Of a stretch of DNA of 64,000 nt, positions 29,484-37,900 are shown piece after piece. Position 1 is the first letter of the stretch. Each line of letters begins with the position of its first letter. The DNA is taken from assembly GCF_002332255.1 (NCBI RefSeq), contig NZ_NRGW01000001.1, positions 3,410,001-3,474,000 of the forward strand, in the 5' to 3' direction. The DNA comes from Halomonas sp. JB37. GTDB lineage: Bacteria > Pseudomonadota > Gammaproteobacteria > Pseudomonadales > Halomonadaceae. The position numbers were made by a program, and so were the translations under genes. The notes below the pieces were generated by a model. That model was not told the DNA's origin and ran no database searches. It saw only the letters and a program-made list of their open reading frames with translations.

Positions 29484-30386
29484 TTAGCACGTCACGTCAC
29501 GTAGACAGCCTAATAACGCGTCGCTAGCCGCGTGACGAGACGCCCCCTGACGCGTATATAGAGCGATAGCATCATGCTGAGGCAAACTCTCAACGACAGG
29601 CCGTATCAGTTCGCCATTATCAATCAGCCGCTGCGTCGTGCGCCGCCAGCCTAAGGCGATACCGTGCCCGGCGACCGCGGCTTGTAGCAATAACGGGTAG
29701 CTATCAAAGGCAGCACTGTGATCTAGCGAGCTATTGGCGATACCCATAACGCTTAACCAACCTTCCCACTCCAGCCAATCTGCCGGTTCAGCACGATGGT
29801 GCAGCAACCGATGCGTAGGCAACGATGCCAAGTTCAACGGTGTCATGACATCGCTCACATAAGCCGGGCTGCAGACCGGAAATATCTCATCGTAAGCGGT
29901 AAACATTAGGCGATGACCGCCACTCGGCCTGCCGTTGGTTTGCAGCGCAACATCAAAGCGACCGGTAAATTCAGTTATTGGGCGTGTCGAGGTGGCCAGC
30001 TGAATCTCAATCTCAGGATGGCGGCGATTAAAGTCAGCCAGCTGAGGCATTAGCCAATAAAAGGCTTCGCATAGCTGGCAGAACAGTATTACGCGCTGAT
30101 CGTCAGGGTCGCCGCGCAGTGTTTGAGCGCTGCTAGCAATGCTTTCCAGTGCCTGGGACACCGTGCGACCAAATTCACGTCCCTCTCGGGTAACAAACAC
30201 ACCGCGATTACGGCGCTCAAAAAGCATGACGCCAAGGTCGTCTTCAAGCGCACGAATCTGTCGGCTGATAGCCGCTTGGGTTAGATGAAGTTCATCGGCG
30301 GCTCGCGAAAAGCTTTCAAGCCGCGCGGCGGCCTCAAAGGGTCGAAGGGTCGCAAGCGGCGGAAGAGACTTGATATATTTATCCAT
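29484..30386 (-). CDS. LysR-family regulator (GcvA-like), divergent from an EamA exporter
   Basis: A 300-residue regulator with the GcvA-type N-terminus: LPPLATLRPFEAAARLESFSRAADELHLTQAAISRQIRALEDDLGVMLFERRNRGVFVT. The remaining 200 residues form the effector domain, with the FDVALQTNGRPSG segment. A 93-base gap separates it from the divergent exporter gene, which it probably regulates. Confidence 0.87.
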   Translation of the reverse strand: MDKYIKSLPPLATLRPFEAAARLESFSRAADELHLTQAAISRQIRALEDDLGVMLFERRNRGVFVTREGREFGRTVSQALESIASSAQTLRGDPDDQRVILFCQLCEAFYWLMPQLADFNRRHPEIEIQLATSTRPITEFTGRFDVALQTNGRPSGGHRLMFTAYDEIFPVCSPAYVSDVMTPLNLASLPTHRLLHHRAEPADWLEWEGWLSVMGIANSSLDHSAAFDSYPLLLQAAVAGHGIALGWRRTTQRLIDNGELIRPVVESLPQHDAIALYTRQGASRHAASDALLGCLRDVTC

Positions 30387-30479
30387 AACCTGAGCTTATG
30401 TATTGTAATTCAAAAGTCGTTTGAAGCACTGATAGCGGCAGGCGCATTCTAGTATAGAACTCATACTCGGAACGCTGCA

Positions 30480-31400
30480 ATGAAGCCTGCTACAACCAAA
30501 GAAGATAATATTTCACAAGGAATCATGCTGATTGTGGGGGCGGTTTTTCTGCTCGCGTTAACCGACGCGCTGGTTAAGTATCTCAGTGACAGTATGTCGT
30601 TATGGCAGCTTTATGTCATCGCATCGTTGCTCTCGCTACCGGTATTAGGAGGGTTGTTGATTGGCACTTCTGGGCCGAGACCCCGCGTTAAATCACTGCG
30701 ATGGGTCGCGATCAGAAGCCTGCTTTTGCTGTTTATGTGGATTGCGTATTACGCCGCGCTACCGCTTATTCCACTGTCGGTAGCGGCTGTCGCTATTTAT
30801 ACCACGCCCTTATTTATTGCCCTGCTGGCTGCCTTTAGTGCAGGCGAGCGCCTGTCATGGCAGGCTTGGGTGGGAATTATCTGCGGGTTTCTAGGCGTGC
30901 TAGTCGTCTTACGGCCTGGTGAGGACACCTTTACACCCGCCACCCTTTTGCCCGTACTTGCGGCTATCTTCTATGCCCTGGCGATGATGATCACTCGTCG
31001 TCACTGCCAAAGAGAACACCCTCTTATCCTCACCCTCGGGCTAAACCTAGCCTTCCTAACGGCAGGCATTGTCTTCAGTGCCTTAGTGGCTACCGGCGCA
31101 ACTGCCCAGCTCGAAGAACGCACTCCTTTTCTCTTTGCTCACTGGCAACCACTCGATATCTCAGACTTTTTACTGATAGCGGCCTATACGCTCCTGCTCA
31201 TCATCGTTAATAGCGGTGTAGCCAGGGCCTATCAAATCGCACCGCTGGCGTTAATAGGAACCTTCGATTACGCCTACCTCATCTTCGCCAGTGCGTGGGG
31301 GTATCTGCTGTTTAACGAAATACCTGACGCCATGACCTGGCTGGGAATGGGCATGATATTAACGGCAGGCGTGGTAGTGCTGCTTGACGATGTACAGTGA
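30480..31400 (+). CDS. DMT-superfamily EamA transporter
   Basis: A 306-residue inner-membrane protein with ten predicted helices in two EamA repeats (about 15-145 and 165-300). LTDALVKYLSDSMSLWQLYVIASL and GFLGVLVVLRPGED are characteristic. Members export amino acids or other metabolites; the substrate is not evident. It follows the divergent GcvA-like LysR gene and is followed by a TetR remnant. Confidence 0.87.
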   Translation: MKPATTKEDNISQGIMLIVGAVFLLALTDALVKYLSDSMSLWQLYVIASLLSLPVLGGLLIGTSGPRPRVKSLRWVAIRSLLLLFMWIAYYAALPLIPLSVAAVAIYTTPLFIALLAAFSAGERLSWQAWVGIICGFLGVLVVLRPGEDTFTPATLLPVLAAIFYALAMMITRRHCQREHPLILTLGLNLAFLTAGIVFSALVATGATAQLEERTPFLFAHWQPLDISDFLLIAAYTLLLIIVNSGVARAYQIAPLALIGTFDYAYLIFASAWGYLLFNEIPDAMTWLGMGMILTAGVVVLLDDVQ

Positions 31401-31409
31401 CCGATTTAA

Positions 31410-31578
31410 ACCACAAACATAGATACTACGATTAATCTAATTTCTACAGCAGAACACCTATTTGATTGGCACGGATTCACTGCCACCGGCATGAACCGGT
31501 TAACACACTCAGCTGGCATATCGAGCCGTACACTCTATAAACATGCGGGCAGCAAGACGTCGCTAGTGTCACTGCGCT
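31410..31578 (+). pseudogene. Truncated TetR-family regulator (DNA-binding domain only)
   Basis: An open frame without a usable ATG encodes STAEHLFDWHGFTATGMNRL and then the helix-turn-helix with AGISSRTLYKHAGSKTSLV, which is the complete TetR N-terminal DNA-binding domain. Homology stops abruptly near 31575, and the frame then runs on as unrelated sequence into the LysR gene. The ligand-binding domain is absent, and no ATG or GTG start is visible before the first conserved residues. The stub marks a junction where the LysR-YfcC-M24 block meets older sequence. Confidence 0.7.
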
Positions 31579-31644
31579 ACCCGACCGATGAAGGTATTAT
31601 AATCAGCAACCAGGCTAGCGTTGAACGACAACCGAGAGAACATC

Positions 31645-32541
31645 ATGGAACTGAGACACTTACGATACTTTATCGTGGTAGCGGAGCAGCTGCATTTCAG
31701 GCGCGCCGCTAAGTTACTCAATATTTCTCAGCCGCCGTTAAGTAATCAAATAAAATATCTTGAAGAAGAGATTGGCGTTCAGTTGCTCATTAGGAATAAT
31801 AAAGAAGTTAAGATTACACCGGCAGGTCAACATTTTTTAGAAGCTGCTAGAGCATGCATTGCCAATTTAGATAAAGAAATCGAGTTCACTCAAAGAATCG
31901 CTCAAGGAAAAGAAGGTGCCATTTCAATCGGATTTAGTGGCACCATGTCGTTTCACCTTATCCCCATCATTGTGAAAGATTTCAAGCGACACCACCCTGG
32001 GGTCGATATACGCTTGCAGCAATTAACCACCTATGACCAGATCGTAGGGCTTATCCATGGCACAATCGATATCGGTTTCCTGGTTTCCCCTGTAGCCGAT
32101 AAAAGAATCGAGAGTCTCGTCATATTGGAGGAGCGTTTCATTGCCTGCCTACCCAAAAGCCACCACTTGGCGGATGCCGATCACGTTATCGACGTGAGCG
32201 TACTTTGCGATGAAAACTGGGTTATGACACCTAGAAGCGCGGGGCATGGTTACTACGATGCCATCATGTCACTCTGCAAAGACCATGGCTTTATGCCCAA
32301 CGTCATTCAAACCGCCCAAGAGCAGCAAACATTGGTCGCCTTGGTCGCCGCTGAAATGGGCATTACGCTACTCCCCCATTCCGCCAAATACATTAAAAAC
32401 GAACACGTGGTGTATAAGGACATCAGCTCAGATGTCAAAAAAATCAGTTCGATGGCCTGGAATCCCAACCTATTAACCGATACAGCAGGCTTTTTTATTC
32501 AGTATATAAAGCAGGGACTCAAAGCAGGCACGATCGAATAA
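31645..32541 (+). CDS. LysR-family regulator next to the second YfcC module
   Basis: A 298-residue regulator starting MELRHLRYFIVVAEQLHFRRAAKLLNISQPPLSNQIKYLEEEIG, the classic CatR/BenM-type N-terminus. ATG 31645 has GAGAG upstream; a TTG eight codons earlier is unlikely. Base composition is clearly more AT-rich than most of the window (for example the AATAATAAAGAAGTTAAG stretch), as in the following YfcC and M24 genes, hinting at shared recent transfer. It converges on YfcC with a 19-base gap. Confidence 0.87.
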   Translation: MELRHLRYFIVVAEQLHFRRAAKLLNISQPPLSNQIKYLEEEIGVQLLIRNNKEVKITPAGQHFLEAARACIANLDKEIEFTQRIAQGKEGAISIGFSGTMSFHLIPIIVKDFKRHHPGVDIRLQQLTTYDQIVGLIHGTIDIGFLVSPVADKRIESLVILEERFIACLPKSHHLADADHVIDVSVLCDENWVMTPRSAGHGYYDAIMSLCKDHGFMPNVIQTAQEQQTLVALVAAEMGITLLPHSAKYIKNEHVVYKDISSDVKKISSMAWNPNLLTDTAGFFIQYIKQGLKAGTIE

Positions 32542-32560
32542 CCGAGCGTGCCTACCGACG

Positions 32561-33976
32561 TTAAAATGGACCGAGATTGATCGCGACTGCGATGCCAAGC
32601 GCTATAGCACCAATGGCCATCCAAATTAACAGCAAGGGAAATACGAACTTGAGCCACTTGACCCAAGGCACTCCGCCAATCGCTATACTGGCCATCAAAA
32701 TACCCGAAGTAGGCGTAATGATATTGGTAAACCCATCACCAAAATTATAGGCCAACACAGCCACTTGCCGAGTCAAGCCAATCGTATCTGCCAACGGTGC
32801 CATAACAGGCATCACAATAGCTGCCTGGCCACTTGCAGAGCTAATAATCAGATTGAACGCCAAGTTAAAGGCATACATCCCCCACGCCGCAAATATGCTT
32901 GATAATGGCTGCAGTAAAATAGCCATTGAGTTGACGATAGTATCCAACACATTGGCGTCACTAAGCACGACGACAATGGCTCGGGCCAGACCCACAATCA
33001 AGGCCGCATACAGCATGCCCTGCGCTCCTTTTACAAAAAGCGTCACATACTGATTAGCCGATATCTTGTCGATGACAGCGGTCCCCAGGCTTATTACCAG
33101 GAACAGCGCCGCCATTTCATTAAGGCCCCAACCTAGATTAAACACACCCACAATGTAACCGACCATACAGGTCGTGAAATAACCCAGTACCACCTTATGT
33201 TTGCTGTTGAATTCATCTGGAATTGTATTGGTATTTTCAACTTCCGCAGGAAACGGGATAGCTCCAAGCACAGACCGGCTGGGATCTTTTGAAATTTTCG
33301 AAATGTAATGACATAAGTACAGGACAGTAGACGCTAAAATACAAAGATAAACGAGAAAACGGAACCAAAGGCCGCTAAAAACCGGGAGTCCTGCTATCTC
33401 TTGCCCAAACCCGGTCGTGATAGGGTCCAGCCCCCCAATCGTATAGCCTGCATAAGCCCCTAGGTAGATAATAGCGACGCCCGCTATCGCGTCGAGTTTG
33501 AATGCTTTCGCAATAATGATGCCAATAGGAATAAAGGCGATAACTGCGGTTTGTAACGCCCCAATAAAGCCCGCAGCTGAAAAGGCGATCGATACAACAA
33601 CGATCAACGCATACTTCCTATCACGTGTTTTTTTGATCAGTTGCATTATTCCCGCTTGAATGGCGCCAGTATAATCCAAGATGGCAAAAGCGCCGCCTAT
33701 CGTCAGCACAAGAAATATGATGCCCGCCGAGTCGGTTAGGCCTGACTGTATCGAAAGAAAAAAATCGTAAAGCGTGGTCGGGGTAGATGGAAGCGATACA
33801 TAGCTGTCTGGCACCACCATCGCAACGCTGCCTTCGGTGGTACGTTCAAAGCTTCCTGCAGGAATAAACCACGTCGAGATAGACGCTACCACCAACATCG
33901 CAAAAAGAATCACATAAGAATCAGGTAAGCTTTTCTTCTTTTTAAGTGCCTGCGTATCAGGTTCTATTTTTTTCAT
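32561..33976 (-). CDS. YfcC-family membrane carrier (second copy)
   Basis: A 471-residue protein collinear with the first YfcC copy: both begin with a Lys-rich tail, then a PD(A/S)(F/Y)VILF helix, IPAG(A/S)FERTTEG, and end with GPF. The re-entrant motifs are SASGQAAIVMPV and IITPTSGILMASIAIGGVPW. About twelve helices. GGGAGAT lies before the ATG. It is downstream of the M24 gene with a hairpin in the gap. The substrate is unknown; being paired with a different hydrolase than the first copy suggests a different but related substrate. Confidence 0.87.
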   Translation of the reverse strand: MKKIEPDTQALKKKKSLPDSYVILFAMLVVASISTWFIPAGSFERTTEGSVAMVVPDSYVSLPSTPTTLYDFFLSIQSGLTDSAGIIFLVLTIGGAFAILDYTGAIQAGIMQLIKKTRDRKYALIVVVSIAFSAAGFIGALQTAVIAFIPIGIIIAKAFKLDAIAGVAIIYLGAYAGYTIGGLDPITTGFGQEIAGLPVFSGLWFRFLVYLCILASTVLYLCHYISKISKDPSRSVLGAIPFPAEVENTNTIPDEFNSKHKVVLGYFTTCMVGYIVGVFNLGWGLNEMAALFLVISLGTAVIDKISANQYVTLFVKGAQGMLYAALIVGLARAIVVVLSDANVLDTIVNSMAILLQPLSSIFAAWGMYAFNLAFNLIISSASGQAAIVMPVMAPLADTIGLTRQVAVLAYNFGDGFTNIITPTSGILMASIAIGGVPWVKWLKFVFPLLLIWMAIGAIALGIAVAINLGPF

Positions 33977-33998
33977 TTTTATCTCCCTAAAAATTATA

Positions 33999-34023
33999 AG
34001 GGCAAGGTAAATAGCCTTGCCCT
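33999..34023 (-). terminator. Intercistronic hairpin between the M24 and YfcC genes
   Basis: A 9-bp perfect stem (AGGGCAAGG / CCTTGCCCT) with a 7-base loop, followed on the minus strand by TATAATTTTT. It may be a partial terminator that makes the hydrolase more abundant than the carrier. Confidence 0.6.
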
Positions 34024-34028
34024 ATTTG

Positions 34029-35210
34029 TTAACCGATAATTAACGACTCAAAATCTCTGGGGAAATAAGTAATCATATCCATGCCATCTTCCGTTACCAC
34101 GATAGTATCGGAGTGTCTAAAAGCACCCAAGCCTTCAACATACAGCCCAGGCTCAACCGAAAAGACCATGCCAGCTTGCAGAAGAGTGTGATCGCCTAGA
34201 TCAAAAAACGGCGCTTCATGGTTTAAAAGCCCCATATTGTGACCGGTATGATGTTTAACGTATTGCGTTAGTCCATTATCTTTAAAGTACCGTTGCACTT
34301 CTTGCTCCACGGTTGAAGCAGGAATGCCCGGCTTGATGTTTTTGAAAGCCACTTCCTGCGCCTCATACATGTGCTGGAAGAACTCCTCCTGCACCTTAGA
34401 CGCCTCTTCAATGAACATGGTGCGTTCCAGTTCACTCTTGTAGCCCCACACATCACAGGCTGCCTGAGAAACGACGTTATAGCCTTTCTTAAACAGGGCG
34501 TTCTGGTTTTGCGAATGAGGAAAAGCGGAGTGCGGGCCAATCTGTCCACGGTAGAACGCATGCGCAGGCGAACCGTAGGGCCGGTACCCAGCGCCCAAGG
34601 TTTCAAACATCGCCTTGGTTGCCTCCTGCGTGGCGCGGCTTTCCGCTTCCATTTCCCGCCCGCCTGCCAGGGTATATTTAGCAAGCAAGCTATGAGCGAG
34701 ATTCCCCCAGCGCGCCGACTCTTTAATTAACTCGATTTCAGTCGTCGACTTGATATAACGCTGTTCTTCGACGACGCCCTTAATAGATACCTTCTTAGCA
34801 AACGACACTAACGCCGTAATGGCGGGGCCAGCGTATCCCTTGGCAGAACCATAACCTTCAGCATCGACGCCAACGCTTAAAGCGCTGAAATTTTTATCTT
34901 GCAGCACCTGCTTGAGATACTCCATCGGATGCGTAATACCCGGGTACTCAGGATAATCGAACGTATCGGTAATAACGGCGTATTCTCGCGCATGCTCAAC
35001 TTCCATTTTAGGAACAAACAGACTAAACGCGCCCTTCCCATCCACAATAAGAGCCATGGGCCTTTCTGAAGGACGAAAGTTAAACCCAGTGAGATAGAAA
35101 ATATCGGTAACGCTAAAGAGCAAGGCAGCATCACAGCCCTTATTCTTTAAATTAGTTAAAAAAGTTTCTTGTCTACCTTTAATTTCTGAAACGGAAATTT
35201 CCAAAATCAT
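34029..35210 (-). CDS. M24-family (creatinase/Xaa-Pro peptidase fold) hydrolase with altered metal site
   Basis: A 393-residue pita-bread-fold protein with a creatinase N-terminal domain (to about 150) and a catalytic domain. Of the five usual metal ligands, Asp253, His324 and Glu354 are in place (SQAACDVWGY, TGHNMG, SVEPGLY). The second Asp is replaced by Glu260 (SELERT where SDxxRT is expected), and the last Glu position reads Ser in RHSDT. This pattern points to a creatinase-like C-N hydrolase, possibly metal-free, rather than a standard aminopeptidase. ATG 35210 has AGGAG upstream. It heads the operon with YfcC; a compatible-solute or amino-acid conjugate is a plausible substrate but unproved. 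Confidence 0.83.
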   Translation of the reverse strand: MILEISVSEIKGRQETFLTNLKNKGCDAALLFSVTDIFYLTGFNFRPSERPMALIVDGKGAFSLFVPKMEVEHAREYAVITDTFDYPEYPGITHPMEYLKQVLQDKNFSALSVGVDAEGYGSAKGYAGPAITALVSFAKKVSIKGVVEEQRYIKSTTEIELIKESARWGNLAHSLLAKYTLAGGREMEAESRATQEATKAMFETLGAGYRPYGSPAHAFYRGQIGPHSAFPHSQNQNALFKKGYNVVSQAACDVWGYKSELERTMFIEEASKVQEEFFQHMYEAQEVAFKNIKPGIPASTVEQEVQRYFKDNGLTQYVKHHTGHNMGLLNHEAPFFDLGDHTLLQAGMVFSVEPGLYVEGLGAFRHSDTIVVTEDGMDMITYFPRDFESLIIG

Positions 35211-35216
35211 GCTCAA

Positions 35217-35524
35217 GCTCCTGAGAAAGTCACTTCAAGAAGCTATCAGCGCCTTCCAGTAGGGGTAAAATACTAAGTTAATGTCGCTCGATATCTTTTA
35301 GATATCAAAGATAGTTGCGTTTGGTTCCCTGTTAGACTACCTCCGTGATTTATCGACGATGAATGGAGGTAGGCCGCCGCCCCCCCAGCTTCACTTTGGT
35401 CAGAATGCCATGCGTCAACTATACTGCGCACTAACGAATATGACGTCGTTCCCTGACGTGTTTTGGCACGAGCAGCTAACATTTCAGGTACATCCATTAG
35501 CTTGATCAGCATAAGGAGATTGCC
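35217..35524. other. Spacer with no recognised gene
   Basis: The 308 bases between the M24 gene and the DUF2231 gene should hold the promoters of both divergent units. I see only two GATATC palindromes five bases apart (35290-35306) and an AAGGAG site belonging to the DUF2231 gene. Confidence 0.5.
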
Positions 35525-35953
35525 GTGATAGCCACCGCCGACCGCACTTATCGACGCGGGTTACATCCGCTTCATGCCGTACTGCTTGCCGGAATGATTC
35601 CCCTTTTCCTGGGCGCCGCGCTGAGCGATTACGCCTACTCATCGAACTTCCATATACAGTGGAGCACCTTTTCTTCCTGGCTTATTGCAGGAGGGCTCGT
35701 TTTCAACGGCTTGGCGTTGCTCGCCGCCCTTATTGGCCTGTTCAGCGCTGACGGCCGTCGTGGCCTTTCGCTGATTTACGTTGCCCTGCTGCTGATCACG
35801 TGGTTCGTTGGTTTTATTAACGCGCTGGTTCATGCACGAGATGCCTGGGCCATGATGCCGACCGGCTTAATTCTTTCGATCGTTGTTACCGTGCTGGCTT
35901 GCGCGGCGACTTGGGTCGGTTTCTCACGTCTCAGCGCCGAGGGTAAGCCATGA
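35525..35953 (+). CDS. DUF2231 small membrane protein
   Basis: A 142-residue protein with four hydrophobic helices and the family's HPLHAVLLAGMIPLFLGAALSDYAY N-terminal segment, where the conserved His residues near the membrane boundary could bind heme or metal. The start is GTG with AAGGAGATT upstream. Its stop overlaps the start of the dehydrogenase gene (ATGA), so the products are made together; a role as membrane partner or electron acceptor for that dehydrogenase is inferred. Confidence 0.8.
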   Translation: MIATADRTYRRGLHPLHAVLLAGMIPLFLGAALSDYAYSSNFHIQWSTFSSWLIAGGLVFNGLALLAALIGLFSADGRRGLSLIYVALLLITWFVGFINALVHARDAWAMMPTGLILSIVVTVLACAATWVGFSRLSAEGKP

Positions 35954-37254
35954 AAGTGTCTAATCTCGTTTATGTCAGCACGCTTTCGGTGTTACTGGGA
36001 GCCAGTGGCAGCAGCGTCGCTCAATCGGAACAGCCGTATGGCGCTAACCCGACGCTGCCCGAGCCGCAGCGCGGGCTGTTGCCTAACATGACCGTGCCTG
36101 AACAAGCAGAATGGGGCGATCAACAGCCCATCGTACCCGAAGGCTATTCGATCACGGCGATCGCCACCGATCTGAAAGTACCGCGCCAGACTATCGTGCT
36201 CCCTAATGGCGACATTCTGGTGGCAGAAGGCAAAGGCGGCGGTGAAGCGCCAAAATCAAGACCGAAGGATTTTATCGCTGGATTAATTCAGGCACGCGGC
36301 ACCACCTCGGTTGAGAGTGGTAATCGGCTAACGCTGCTGCGTGACGCTGATGGTGACGGCACCTATGAAGAGCAAACGGTGTTTGCCGAGAATCTCAACG
36401 CGCCTTACGGGCTAGCATTGGTGGATGACAACATTTACGTCGCCAACCAAGATGCGCTTGTCCGTTTCGACTATGAGGAAGGTCAGACCGAAGCCAGCGG
36501 CCCACCAGAAGTCGTGACACTGCTTCCGTCGGCGATTAATCACCACTGGACCAAATCACTGACCGCTAGCGCTAACGGGCGCTTTCTTTATGTTGGTATT
36601 GGCTCCAATAGCAATATCACCGAGCGAGGCATGGAAGCCGAGGTCGACCGCGCTGAAATCTGGGAAATTAACGCGCGAACCGGCGCTCATCGTGCTTACG
36701 CTACTGGCGTGCGCAACCCCACGGCGCTGACCATTCAGCCAGAGACCAATCAGCTTTGGGCAGTGGCGAACGAGCGCGATGAACTCGGCCCAGACTTAGT
36801 GCCTGACTATCTCACCTCCATTCAGGACGGCGGCTTCTATGGCTGGCCTTACAGCTATTGGGGGCAGAACGTCGATACGCGCGTTCAGCCGCAAGCCCCT
36901 GACAAAGTCGCATCCGCGATTGCGCCGGACTACAGCCTTGGCTCGCACAGAGCGCCACTTGGCGTTACTTTCTCAACGCCTGAAATGGGTGATGCGTTCG
37001 CTGAGGGCGCGTTTGTCGGCGAACACGGCAGCTGGAACAGCTCAGACCCGGTTGGCTACAAGGTGGTCTTTGTGCCCTTCAGTGACGGCAGCCCTTCCGG
37101 CGACCCGATTGATTTTGTTTCCGGCTTTCTCACCGAAGATGGCCAAACCCGCGGTAGGCCGGTGGGTGTCACTATTGACCCGGCAGGCGCCCTTATTATC
37201 GCTGATGACCTAACGAATGCCATTTGGCGCGTGACGTACGACGGTAATGAGTAA
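35950..37254 (+). CDS. PQQ-type sugar (sorbosone/glucose) dehydrogenase, exported
   Basis: A 434-residue periplasmic beta-propeller with a signal peptide ending SSVAQ (about residue 25). The propeller begins with PEGYSITAIATDLKVPRQTIVLPNGDILVAEG and includes the GVRNPTALTIQPETNQLWAVANERDELG blade and the EHGSWNSSDPVGYKV segment, all typical of soluble glucose/sorbosone dehydrogenase-like proteins that use PQQ. The exact sugar or alcohol cannot be told. No PQQ biosynthesis genes are in the window. It is translationally coupled to the DUF2231 membrane protein and ends before a terminator. Confidence 0.85.
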   Translation: MKVSNLVYVSTLSVLLGASGSSVAQSEQPYGANPTLPEPQRGLLPNMTVPEQAEWGDQQPIVPEGYSITAIATDLKVPRQTIVLPNGDILVAEGKGGGEAPKSRPKDFIAGLIQARGTTSVESGNRLTLLRDADGDGTYEEQTVFAENLNAPYGLALVDDNIYVANQDALVRFDYEEGQTEASGPPEVVTLLPSAINHHWTKSLTASANGRFLYVGIGSNSNITERGMEAEVDRAEIWEINARTGAHRAYATGVRNPTALTIQPETNQLWAVANERDELGPDLVPDYLTSIQDGGFYGWPYSYWGQNVDTRVQPQAPDKVASAIAPDYSLGSHRAPLGVTFSTPEMGDAFAEGAFVGEHGSWNSSDPVGYKVVFVPFSDGSPSGDPIDFVSGFLTEDGQTRGRPVGVTIDPAGALIIADDLTNAIWRVTYDGNE

Positions 37255-37282
37255 CGCTATTCTCTAGCGCGATGAGTAAGGT

Positions 37283-37301
37283 GGCAGCCAATATGGCTGC
37301 C
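37283..37301 (+). terminator. Rho-independent terminator after the dehydrogenase
   Basis: A 7-bp stem GGCAGCC / GGCTGCC with a 5-base loop, followed by GCTTTTCC. Confidence 0.75.
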
Positions 37302-37369
37302 GCTTTTCCCGCTGGAAAAATCACAGTAGCGGGTGATCAACAACGCTGTTTCTCTACAGAGGGACTTAT

Positions 37370-37879
37370 ATGATCGAATCATTAGAAGAGCTCGAAAAAG
37401 TTAAAAAGTCCTGTTACTCAATGGTAACAAAGAGCTCAACGCTTTCAGCGGGCGCTGCCGTCATTCCCATCCCAGGCCTGGATTTGGGGTCGGACGTGAC
37501 CCTGCTGCTAAGGCTCATTCCGAAGATTAATGATAAATTTGGCTTAACGCCTGAGCAGATTGAAAACTTGGATACAGAATCCAAGATAATGGTCATGACG
37601 GCGATCTCCAATGTAGGCAGCAAGATGGCCGGGAAGTACATCACGAAAAAACTGGTTCTATCGCTGCTTCAAAAGATGGGCGTCAAGATGGTCGCAAAAG
37701 GGACGACCAAGTTCGTACCCTTCATCGGTAGCGCTGTGGCTGGCGGCATTAGCTTCACGTCCATGAAGTACATAGGCAACCGCCATATCGAAGATTGCTA
37801 CCAAATTGCTTTAGCAACGCTAGAAGAAAAGCGGCTAGAGCAAGAAATCGTGATCGAGCCTGAAACCGAGCAGCACTAA
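37370..37879 (+). CDS. DUF697-like protein without a GTPase domain
   Basis: A 169-residue protein with two amphipathic/hydrophobic stretches: AAVIPIPGLDLGSDVTLLLRLIPKINDKFGLT at about 30-62 and FVPFIGSAVAGGISFTSMKYIG at about 122-143. The PIPGLD motif followed by a helix and a C-terminal glycine-rich FIG..AG segment is what DUF697 (YcjF-type) domains show, usually attached to or next to a dynamin-like or Era-like GTPase. None is present here. GAGGGACTTAT precedes the ATG. Function is unknown; a membrane-associated role is inferred. Confidence 0.6.
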   Translation: MIESLEELEKVKKSCYSMVTKSSTLSAGAAVIPIPGLDLGSDVTLLLRLIPKINDKFGLTPEQIENLDTESKIMVMTAISNVGSKMAGKYITKKLVLSLLQKMGVKMVAKGTTKFVPFIGSAVAGGISFTSMKYIGNRHIEDCYQIALATLEEKRLEQEIVIEPETEQH

Positions 37880-37900
37880 CCGCTACGTAAGGATAATGTA

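Noticed and set aside
30480-31400. EamA exporter as a drug resistance gene
   Set aside because: The family is broad and most members export metabolites; nothing here indicates a drug.
35273-35512. Open frame of 79 codons on the minus strand between the M24 and DUF2231 genes
   Set aside because: No recognisable domain and no clear start signal; lies where both divergent promoters should be.
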